A stretch of 16,572 nucleotides of DNA from an uncultured Clostridia bacterium (GTDB lineage: Bacteria; Bacillota; Clostridia; TANB77; CAG-508): NCBI GenBank assembly GCA_948502395.1, contig CAOPES010000012.1, positions 1 to 16,572 on the forward strand, read 5' to 3'. Below, piece by piece: positions 1 to 6,960 of the stretch. Every line of letters begins with the position of its first letter. Within the stretch, counting starts at the first letter, position 1. The notes beneath the pieces were generated by a model, which made no database searches, had not been told where the DNA came from, and was given only the letters and a program-made list of their open reading frames with translations. The translations under genes and the position numbers were made by a program.

Positions 1-56
1 GGGGACGGACCTTTTTGGCAAAAAATTGCCAAAAAGGTCCGTCCCCAGTGGCAATT
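1..56. repeat. Palindromic GGGGACGGACC intergenic repeat (family A), contig start
   Basis: Two 21-base arms (1-21 and 26-46) are perfect reverse complements around an AAAA loop. They begin GGGGACGGACC and meet at TTGGCAA. A flank AGTGGCAAT (47-55) follows and recurs, reversed, beside the copy at the contig end. A degenerate copy lies at 6449-6500. The gerA ribosome binding site starts directly after it, so any gerA promoter must lie inside or beyond the repeat. It looks like a REP/MITE-type element; no transposase is present in the window. Confidence 0.85.
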
Positions 57-69
57 TAAGGAGAATTAT

Positions 70-1790
70 ATGAGTTATAAAGATTTATTTAATAAATTTT
101 TTGGATATATGCCAACACAGCAATATCAGTTTAATCTTCCAGATACTGAGCCTGTACAGGACTTTCAGGATTTAGCTATGTCTAATAAAGAGACATCAGA
201 AAGTGAAAAGGTTGCTATTTATCCGAGTTTGACTGTTAACAAAGAGTATTTGAAGACAAAATATAATTTGTTAATTAATAGTGATATTATTCTAAGAAAT
301 TTTACAATTAATGCTCGTGGCAAGCAGTACAATGCTTTTTTGCTTTACATTGATGGGATGATTAATTCTCAGATTATGGATGATTTTGTTTTAAAGCCTT
401 TGATGCTTCGTAATAAGAGCAATTCTTTTGACGGGTCTCAGAATAAAGTTATTTCAGAAGCTGTGACTAATAATATTACTGTTCGAAAGGTGAAGAAGTT
501 TGATTTGCCGTCATATTTGCTTGGTTGTTTGATGCCACAAAATTCTGTGACGCAAGAAACAAATTTTGATGATATTATTTCCGGCATTAATTCTCGGAAA
601 TTGTGGCTTGTTTGTTGATACATTAAATATAGCTTTTAATATTGATGTTAAAGGTTTTAAACAAAGGAGTGTTGATAAGCCAAATAATGAGATTATTATA
701 AAAGGTCCACATGAGGCTTTTGTAGAAAATATTAGGACAAATACTTCTTTATTAAGGCGTATTATTAATAATGAAAATCTAGTTATAGAGAATATTGACA
801 TTGGCAAAATGACAAAAACTAAGTGTGCTGTTTGTTATATTGATAATCTTACAAATAGTGATTTAATAAATGAAGTTAAGTTTAGGTTAAATAATTTAGA
901 TATAGATTCTCTTTTATCTGCTGGTGAGCTGGAACAATTATTGGCAGATTCTGATACTTTGGGAATTCCGCAGGTGTTGCTTACTGAGAGACCTGACAAA
1001 GCGAGTAAGTATTTGCTAGATGGTAGGGTTGTTGTAATTGTGAATGGTACTCCTTATGCTATTATTATGCCTGGTTTGTTATTTGATTTTTTAACTTCTC
1101 CCGAAGATACAAATTTAAAAACAAGTTTTGGCAATTTTCTTAGAGTTTTAAGGATTATAGCTGCTTTTATTACATTATTGTTGCCAGGGCTATATGTTGC
1201 AGTAACTAGTTTTCATCAAGAGATTTTACCTACTGGACTTCTCTTTTCTATGTTATCGGCAAGGGAAAATGTACCTTTTCCAATTATTGTAGAGCTTTTA
1301 CTTATGGAGATTTCTTTTGAGCTTATTCGTGAAGCTGGTTTAAGAGTTCCTTCTCCTATTGGTCCTACTATACGGAATTGTTGGTGCTTTGGTTTTGGGG
1401 CAGGCAGCTGTTAGTGCTGGTATTGTAAGTCCAATTTTGATTATTGTAGTTGCAATTACAGGTATATCTTCATTTGCTATTCCTGATTATTCATTTGGAT
1501 TTCATTTAAGATATTATAGATTTTTGTTTGTATTGCTTGGATTTATGGCTGGATTTTTAGGAATTTCGCTTGGATTGTTTATATATATTTCTATTTTGTG
1601 CAGTTTAAAATCATTTGGAGTTCACTATACAACGCCATTTGCACCTATGAGTAAGTCAAAGGGAAATGGATATTTTATGCCACCTATTTGGAACAGAGAA
1701 TATTACCCTCCTTACATGGGAACTAAAAAACAAAGAGAACAACCTAAATTCGCCATGAAATGGAAACAATCACAAAATACAAATAAATAG
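70..1790 (+). CDS. gerA: GerA-type spore germinant receptor subunit A, read through two +1 frameshifts
   Basis: This is the A subunit of a Ger germinant receptor, an inner-spore-membrane protein of the GerA family that helps sense nutrients. The ATG at 70 follows AAGGAG with good spacing. The reading frame is broken twice. Frame 1 covers 70-594 (175 codons), frame 2 covers 596-1372 (259 codons), and frame 3 covers 1374-1787 with a stop at 1788-1790. One extra C (595, then 1373) is all that separates the segments, giving 572 residues, a normal family length. Family motifs continue across the joins: GNCGLFVD after the first, and SPIGPTI joined to GIVGALVLGQ at the second. Several membrane helices lie in the last 250 residues. 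No other stop or indel is seen, so this is either programmed frameshifting or very recent damage. gerB follows after 15 bases. Confidence 0.9.
595..597 (+). other. CGG +1 frameshift site 1 in gerA
   Basis: The coding sequence reads AAT TCT C GGA AAT TGT. Staying in frame reads CGG and reaches TGA at 616-618. Skipping C595 gives GGA (Gly176) and the conserved GNCGLFVD stretch of GerA proteins. The shift is inferred from the conserved protein and is not proven from DNA alone. Confidence 0.8.
1373..1375 (+). other. CGG +1 frameshift site 2 in gerA
   Basis: The coding sequence reads ACT ATA C GGA ATT GTT. Without a shift, translation ends at TAG 1412-1414. Skipping C1373 restores the highly conserved GerA motif SPIGPTIGIVGALVLGQ, with GGA as Gly435. 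Confidence 0.85.
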
Positions 1791-1805
1791 AAAGGAACAT
1801 TTACT

Positions 1806-2912
1806 ATGTCAAAATCAAAAATAGGCACAATAGAAGCAATTATGCTTATACTCACAATAACCGTAATCCACACTATGCTTTCATTGCCACATGATATACT
1901 ATCATCTCAAAAATCTGCTAGCATACTTAATTTGATATATGTCGGATTTATTGCAATTACAATTGCATACATTATATTTAAACTATTTAGAAAATTTCCC
2001 GGTTTAGATATTATAGATATCTCCGAATTGGTCGGTGGAAAAATATTTAAAAACATTGTAGGAACTATATTTATCACATTTTTCGTAATATCATCTAGTA
2101 TGTTACTACGCAATTTTTGCGAAAGCTTGAAAATTGTTTATTACCCCATGACTGATATTATTTTTATAATTGCATTTTTTGTTATAGCAGTTTACATTGG
2201 AAATGGTCTAGATTTTAGTGCAACTTTAAAAACAAACTTGATAATATTACCTATTGTTCTAGTTAGTATAATTTTTTTATTTTTAGCAAATATGAAAATT
2301 TTTGAGCCGGAAAAAATATTTCCAATTTTAGGTGATGGTGTCTATAACACCTTTGTTGCTGGACTTATTAATATAGCATCATTTGGTGGAATTGCATATT
2401 TGTACTTTATTCCACCACTTCTTAAAGAACCTGAAAAATTCAAAAAAATAGCAATAAGCTCTATTGGAACATCAGTTATATATCTTATCCTTAGTATTGC
2501 AACATTATTATTTATGTTTTCGTTTTTCGTTACAGTTAGCGAAATAACACCACTATATACTGCCGCAAGATATATTGAAATAGGTAGCTTTTTCCAAAGA
2601 TTAGAATCTGTTTTCTTACTTATATGGATTTTGGCTTTTGCTTGTTATTTAAGTATAGTTTCTAAATTTTCTATGAGTATCTTTCAAAAACTTACTAATA
2701 TACAAACCAAAAAGCCATTGAATTCTATATTTAGTTTATTGATTTTTGGTATTGCTCTTTTCCCTAAAAATTATGCTATTTCTCAGTTTTTTGAGAGCAA
2801 AATATATCCTTGGTGTGTAATTATTATTGTATTTGGTTTAGGAATTAGCATTTTAGTTCTTGCTAATCTATTAAAAAGAAAGCAATCAATTAATACTTTA
2901 AGAAAGGAATGA
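1806..2912 (+). CDS. gerB: Ger germinant receptor subunit B (spore germination permease)
   Basis: This 368-residue polytopic membrane protein matches the GerB/endospore germination permease family, part of the amino acid-polyamine-organocation superfamily. In known receptors this subunit contributes most of the ligand recognition in the spore inner membrane. The protein is almost entirely hydrophobic helices with short loops, about ten by eye. It starts at the ATG at 1806 after AAAGGAAC, 15 bases behind the gerA stop, and ends 7 bases before gerC, so the three are one operon. It opens with a conserved-looking helix, MLILTITVIHTMLSLP, typical of GerB N termini. The frame is intact and contains no in-frame CGG. 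Confidence 0.92.
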   Translation: MSKSKIGTIEAIMLILTITVIHTMLSLPHDILSSQKSASILNLIYVGFIAITIAYIIFKLFRKFPGLDIIDISELVGGKIFKNIVGTIFITFFVISSSMLLRNFCESLKIVYYPMTDIIFIIAFFVIAVYIGNGLDFSATLKTNLIILPIVLVSIIFLFLANMKIFEPEKIFPILGDGVYNTFVAGLINIASFGGIAYLYFIPPLLKEPEKFKKIAISSIGTSVIYLILSIATLLFMFSFFVTVSEITPLYTAARYIEIGSFFQRLESVFLLIWILAFACYLSIVSKFSMSIFQKLTNIQTKKPLNSIFSLLIFGIALFPKNYAISQFFESKIYPWCVIIIVFGLGISILVLANLLKRKQSINTLRKE

Positions 2913-2919
2913 AAAAACA

Positions 2920-4146
2920 ATGAATAAATTATTTAAAAATTCCGTAATTTTTATAGCTATTGTAATTTTTATTATGGGATTTTCCAGTTCATATTCTTCA
3001 CTTAGTATAGACAATCTTGCCTATGTTCTAGCGATTGGTATTGATACCGCTTCTGATAATGCACTAGAAGTAAGCTTTCAATTTTCAACACCAGTATCTG
3101 CTTCCGAAGGCGGTTCTAGTGAAAAGCCAACTTCAATTATAAATACAGTTACAGCATCATCTTTAAGCAATGCTATCAACTTAGTAAATGGATATCTTGG
3201 TAAACAGATAAATATGTCTCATTGTAAGGTAATTATATTTTCCGAAGAACTAGCAACACAAGGAATCTCTGACGAAATTTATACTTTAATTAATGACTCT
3301 CAAATTAGGCCTTCCACAAATGTTGTTATTAGTAAATGTTCCGCAAAATACTATTTAGAGCAAACTCAACCTGAACTAGAAACTCTAATTTCTAAATATT
3401 ATGAGATATTTACAAATTCTAGTGAATACACAGGTTATATGCCCTGTCCGACAATTGGTAGCTTTTTTAACTCTTTAACTTGTCCAACTTGTCAACCTTA
3501 TGGCATACTAGGTGGAGTTCAACTTGATAGCTCTAATCAGCAAACAGGTGAGACAAATAGCCAAAAGGATTATTCTTTAAAGGCAAATAATTCTTCAATT
3601 ACAGGGCAAAATGGTGCAGAAAATATTGGTACAGCAATTTTTAAAGCTGACAAGCTTGTTGGAGAATTAGATGCACTTGAAACAATTGCCTTTTTAAATA
3701 TAAGAAATCAGATTGAAAGATTTTTAATTTCAATTCCTGATCCTTTAAATAATGGTGATTATTTAGATATTTATATGTCTCCTGTAAAAACTACTGAGAT
3801 TAAAGTTGATACTTCTACTACAACTCCTTATGTGAGTGTAAAACTAAAATTTGATGGCAGAATTTACTCAATGTCTGAAAATGCCAAATATTTATCACCT
3901 GAAATATTAGATAAGATTTCTAGTACATGTAATAGTTATTTGCAATCTACATTTAAAGACTATTTATATAAAACTTCAAAAGATTTTAAATCAGATATCA
4001 ACAATTTTGGAACATCAGCTTTGAAAAATTTCTTTACTGATAAGGAATTTAAAGAATATAATTGGCACGAAAATTACAAAAACGCATTTTTTGATGTGGA
4101 AGTTAATACTTCTATAAAATCTGGAATGCTTCTTACAGAAACTTAA
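2920..4146 (+). CDS. gerC: Ger germinant receptor subunit C, without the usual lipobox cysteine
   Basis: At 408 residues this matches the GerAC family, usually an outer-face lipoprotein of the spore inner membrane. After an N-terminal hydrophobic segment (residues 8-25) comes the family signature LAYVLAIGID and later the receptor-like C-terminal domain. The ATG at 2920 has its ribosome binding site (AAAGGA) inside the last codons of gerB, showing tight coupling. Family members normally carry a signal peptide ending in a lipobox with Cys just before this region; here the segment reads FIMGFSSSYSSLSIDN with no Cys. The protein is therefore probably membrane-anchored by its uncleaved helix, or processed differently. 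The frame is intact. Confidence 0.9.
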   Translation: MNKLFKNSVIFIAIVIFIMGFSSSYSSLSIDNLAYVLAIGIDTASDNALEVSFQFSTPVSASEGGSSEKPTSIINTVTASSLSNAINLVNGYLGKQINMSHCKVIIFSEELATQGISDEIYTLINDSQIRPSTNVVISKCSAKYYLEQTQPELETLISKYYEIFTNSSEYTGYMPCPTIGSFFNSLTCPTCQPYGILGGVQLDSSNQQTGETNSQKDYSLKANNSSITGQNGAENIGTAIFKADKLVGELDALETIAFLNIRNQIERFLISIPDPLNNGDYLDIYMSPVKTTEIKVDTSTTTPYVSVKLKFDGRIYSMSENAKYLSPEILDKISSTCNSYLQSTFKDYLYKTSKDFKSDINNFGTSALKNFFTDKEFKEYNWHENYKNAFFDVEVNTSIKSGMLLTET

Positions 4147-4205
4147 ATTTAATGGTTTATAGGTAAACCCTTTTAAAAACCTAAATATATTTTTAAGGAT
4201 ATGGT

Positions 4206-4385
4206 ATGGCTAGTTTAATTTTTCACATTATATTTTTATTTGTAAGTATTTATGCTTTTCTTAAAGTTATCGGTTTTGCTATATATGAAATAAAGGAAAT
4301 GAATAATAAATGGGGTGGCATTATTGTCATTTCCTTTTCTCTACTTGTTTCGATATTTGTAAATTATGTTATATGGACAAATTGA
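4206..4385 (+). CDS. Small two-helix membrane protein at end of ger operon, possible receptor D subunit
   Basis: This 59-codon ORF starts at ATG 4206, behind AAGGAT at a suitable distance and 59 bases after gerC. It encodes two hydrophobic helices (about residues 3-22 and 38-56) joined by the polar turn EIKEMNNKWGG. Some Bacillus ger operons carry a short two-helix fourth gene, the D subunit, after or near the C gene, and size, topology and position match that. There is no sequence motif to prove it. It overlaps the 3' end of the convergent rnr by 17 bases. Confidence 0.6.
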   Translation: MASLIFHIIFLFVSIYAFLKVIGFAIYEIKEMNNKWGGIIVISFSLLVSIFVNYVIWTN

Positions 4386-6315
4386 CACTTTCAAAGTCAA
4401 TTTGTCTCAATAGCTTACTTGCTTTTTTAACTCTTATTTTGATTTTATCTCCTATTTTGTAGGTTTTGTTAGTTCTTTCTCCTATTAGACGTTTTCTTTC
4501 TTCATCATAAATAAAGTATTCATTGCCTAAATCTTCAAACCTAATTAAACCTTCTACTGTATTTGGCAATTCTACAAATATTCCAAATTGAGTAACAGAA
4601 GAAATAATTCCGTCATATTCGTTGCCAACTCTTGATTCCATATATTCTGCTTTTTTAATTTTCTCAGCTTCTCTTTCAACAGTTGTTGCAACCTTTTCTC
4701 TTTCAGATGATTTTCTTGCTCTATCATCTGCTTGTTCTGCAAGCTTTTCAAGCTCTTCATCATCTAAAATATAATTATCTTCTAAATATTTTGAGATAAC
4801 TCTGTGTATGAATAAGTCTGGATATCTTCTGATTGGCGATGTAAAGTGGCAGTAATATTTGCTCGCAATTCCGAAATGTCCACTGTTTTGCGCCTCATAT
4901 CTTGCGACTTTTAATGTTCTTAACACTAATGTTGAAATTACCTTTTCTTCTTCTTTACCTTTTATCTCTTTTAATATTTTTGCAAATTCTTTTGGATAGA
5001 TATTATCTTTATTTGCTTTTATTTTTAATCCAAAATTGAATAAAAACTTATTCAAATCTTGCACTTTTTCAAGGTCTGGTTCTTCATGCACACGGTAAAT
5101 AAATGGTGCTTCTAGCCAATAAAATTTTTCTGCAATTGTTTCATTTGCTGTTAGCATAAATTGCTCTATAATTTCATTTGCAAATGTAGTCTCATATTTT
5201 GCTATATTTGTTACTCTTCCATTTATATCTAACTCAATCTTGCTCTCAGGAATATCTAAATTCAAATATCCATTTTCAACTCTTCTTGCCTTTAAAATTT
5301 TCGCTAACTCTTCCATATTTTTAAACTCTTGGATATATGGCTTGTATCTTTTTAAAACATCTTCATCTGAGCCATCTATTATTTTTTGAACATCTTTATA
5401 GCTCATTCTTTCAGTTACATTAATAACTGCTTTATATACTTGTGAAGACACAACCTTTCCCTTTTTGTTAATTTCCATTATACATGATAATGTAAATCTA
5501 TCTTCCCCTGCATTTAAACTACAAAGTCCATTTGAAAGCTCCCTTGGTAACATTGGAATTACCCTTCCTAGCATATAAATACTAGTTCCCCTTAAAAGAG
5601 CTTCTTGGTCTAATAATGAATTTTCCTTTACATAGTGACTTACATCTGCTATATGCACTTCTAATCTGTAATTTCCATTTTCTAATTTTTCCACCCTTAC
5701 AGCATCATCTAAATCTTTCGCATCTTCTCCATCAATTGTAAAAATAATTTTATCCCTTAAATCAACTCTGTTTTTTATATCATTTTTATCAATAACTTGT
5801 CCATATTTCTGAGCTTCTTTTACAACTGGTTTTGGAAACGTTGAAGGCAAATTATGTTCTTTTATTAAAGATAACATATCAACCCCAGCCTCATTCACAT
5901 TGCCTATAACTTCAATAACCTTACCTTCTGCATTCTTTCCCTTCTCTGGAAACTTTGTTATCTTTACTAACACTTTGTGATTATTTCTTGCTTTTCCAAA
6001 ATCTTTCTTAGAAATAAAAATATCAGTTCCAAAATTCTTATCATCAGGCACTACAAAACCAAAATTTTTGCTATTTTGAAAAATTCCTACAACCACATCT
6101 TTCTCATGTTTTAAAATCTCTACAACTTTTCCTTCTGCACTCTTATCTTTGTTGCTTCCTGTTCCTTCTTCTTGTATTATTTTTACTAGCACCTTATCTC
6201 CATTTAGTGCATTTTTTGAGTTTTCTTTGGCAATAAATATTTCGCCTTCTTCTCCTTCTACTTTAACAAATCCAAACCCTTTTTGGTTTTTTCTATATAT
6301 TCCTTCTTTTCTCAT
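4369..6315 (-). CDS. rnr: Ribonuclease R (3'-5' exoribonuclease)
   Basis: RNase R degrades structured RNA from the 3' end and takes part in trans-translation and RNA quality control in the cytoplasm. The 648-residue protein has N-terminal cold-shock OB folds (KGFGFVKVE at 12-20; NFGFVVPDD at 84-92). An RNB catalytic domain follows, with the metal-binding motif TIDGEDAKDLDDA (193-205, likely Asp195, 201, 203, 204). A C-terminal S1 domain (about 565-640) precedes a lysine-rich end. It is somewhat shorter than the 700-800 residues usual for the family because the N-terminal helix-turn-helix part is missing. It lies downstream of secG in the same orientation, a common Firmicutes order, although repeats now separate the two. 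smpB is not next to it. The frame is intact with no CGG codon. Confidence 0.95.
   Translation of the reverse strand: MRKEGIYRKNQKGFGFVKVEGEEGEIFIAKENSKNALNGDKVLVKIIQEEGTGSNKDKSAEGKVVEILKHEKDVVVGIFQNSKNFGFVVPDDKNFGTDIFISKKDFGKARNNHKVLVKITKFPEKGKNAEGKVIEVIGNVNEAGVDMLSLIKEHNLPSTFPKPVVKEAQKYGQVIDKNDIKNRVDLRDKIIFTIDGEDAKDLDDAVRVEKLENGNYRLEVHIADVSHYVKENSLLDQEALLRGTSIYMLGRVIPMLPRELSNGLCSLNAGEDRFTLSCIMEINKKGKVVSSQVYKAVINVTERMSYKDVQKIIDGSDEDVLKRYKPYIQEFKNMEELAKILKARRVENGYLNLDIPESKIELDINGRVTNIAKYETTFANEIIEQFMLTANETIAEKFYWLEAPFIYRVHEEPDLEKVQDLNKFLFNFGLKIKANKDNIYPKEFAKILKEIKGKEEEKVISTLVLRTLKVARYEAQNSGHFGIASKYYCHFTSPIRRYPDLFIHRVISKYLEDNYILDDEELEKLAEQADDRARKSSEREKVATTVEREAEKIKKAEYMESRVGNEYDGIISSVTQFGIFVELPNTVEGLIRFEDLGNEYFIYDEERKRLIGERTNKTYKIGDKIKIRVKKASKLLRQIDFESVNLSI
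4376..4406. terminator. Hairpin between convergent ger operon and rnr
   Basis: GACAAATTGAC (4376-4386) is the exact reverse complement of 4396-4406, with a 9-base loop. It covers the stop codons of both the small ger-operon ORF and rnr. Neither side has a clean T tract, so it may terminate poorly or act as a 3' stabiliser. Confidence 0.55.
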
Positions 6316-6332
6316 CTAATCTCTCCTTTCCT

Positions 6333-6429
6333 GGGACATTTGGGGACGTTTCCTTTTGGACATTTTGTCCGTTTTGGGACATTTGGGGACGTTTCCTTTT
6401 GGACATTCTGTCCATTTTGGGACACATCT
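6333..6429. repeat. Tandem 43-bp repeat (family B) plus partial third unit
   Basis: Units 6333-6375 and 6376-6418 are 43 bases each and differ at two positions by eye. A truncated third copy (GGGACAC) follows. Each unit contains GGGGACG and the small palindrome GGACA-TTT-TGTCC. The segment 6383-6429 recurs inverted at 11354-11400. The element lies between secG and rnr, directly upstream of the rnr ribosome binding site. Confidence 0.85.
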
Positions 6430-6448
6430 ATTTATTATTTTCCATTTT

Positions 6449-6500
6449 GGACGGTCGTTTCTGGCAATTTTTTGCCAAAAAGGTCCGTCCCTGTTGGCAA
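6449..6500. repeat. Degenerate family A palindromic repeat
   Basis: The right arm (6472-6491) reproduces TTGCCAAAAAGGTCCGTCCC exactly, and the flank TGTTGGCAAT resembles AGTGGCAAT of the first copy. The left arm (6449-6467) has diverged in its middle, so the palindrome is imperfect. It sits immediately next to the family B tandem repeats. Confidence 0.75.
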
Positions 6501-6518
6501 TGTTGACAGAATTTTAAA

Positions 6519-6547
6519 GGACTATTTTATTTTGAATAAAATAGCCC
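6519..6547. terminator. Hairpin downstream of secG
   Basis: CTATTTTATT (6522-6531) pairs with 6535-6544 around a 3-base loop, and GG/CC extends the stem after one mismatch. It lies just after the secG stop. The T-run follows on the plus side, so termination of rightward transcription would be better supported than of secG itself. Confidence 0.6.
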
Positions 6548-6557
6548 CTTTTTTGTT

Positions 6558-6809
6558 TTATTTCATCATATATATAATTCCTAATGCGATTGTTAGTATT
6601 GCAAATATTATTGCTAGGATTATTGTCCATCTTTTTTGTTTTCCTTCTTTTGTTCTTCCTTTGTTTTTTTCGAAGAAGTTGTTTGTTGATGAACCTGTTA
6701 TTGTTGAAGACATTCCTGCGTCTTCTTTTGTTTGTATTAGTGTTAATATTGTTAATACTAGCGCTACTATTAGGTAAATTGCTATTAATATTCCTTTTAC
6801 TATTTCCAT
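6558..6809 (-). CDS. secG: Preprotein translocase subunit SecG
   Basis: SecG is the small auxiliary subunit of the SecYEG channel in the cytoplasmic membrane. The 83-residue protein has the family layout: a first helix (about 4-25), the conserved QTKEDAGMSSTITGSS loop, a basic stretch (KNKGRTKEGKQKR) and a second helix (about 62-82). The ATG at 6809 follows AAGGAGG at seven bases. A promoter with an extended -10 lies upstream and rnr lies downstream, matching the usual Firmicutes secG-rnr order. Confidence 0.95.
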   Translation of the reverse strand: MEIVKGILIAIYLIVALVLTILTLIQTKEDAGMSSTITGSSTNNFFEKNKGRTKEGKQKRWTIILAIIFAILTIALGIIYMMK

Positions 6810-6850
6810 TTATTCTTCCTCCTTAAGGCTTTTCTCGTAAATACTATGAT

Positions 6851-6879
6851 ATTTTACCATATGTTTTATTAAAATGCAA
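6851..6879 (-). promoter_or_regulatory. Sigma-A-type promoter for secG
   Basis: On the minus strand TTGCAT (6874-6879) and TAAAAT (6851-6856) are 17 bases apart. TGG before the -10 gives an extended -10. The site lies about 45 bases upstream of the secG start. Confidence 0.65.
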
Positions 6880-6928
6880 TAGTTTTTTCTATATTATATA
6901 GCATTTTCTGTTCCTTTTCGCGCTTTGT

Positions 6929-6953
6929 CCAAGAAGACCAAAGGCCTTCTTGG
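6929..6953 (-). terminator. Hairpin downstream of the prepilin-like gene
   Basis: CCAAGAAG plus CC pairs with GG plus CTTCTTGG around AAA. The one imperfect pair is G-U in the minus transcript and A-C in the plus, which favours function on the minus strand. It begins 8 bases after the stop codon and lacks a clear U tract. Confidence 0.55.
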
Positions 6954-6960
6954 TTTCTAA

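Noticed and set aside
6283..6777. 164-residue plus-strand ORF over the secG-rnr intergenic region
   Set aside because: It consists of translated tandem repeats plus secG antisense and has no ribosome binding site.
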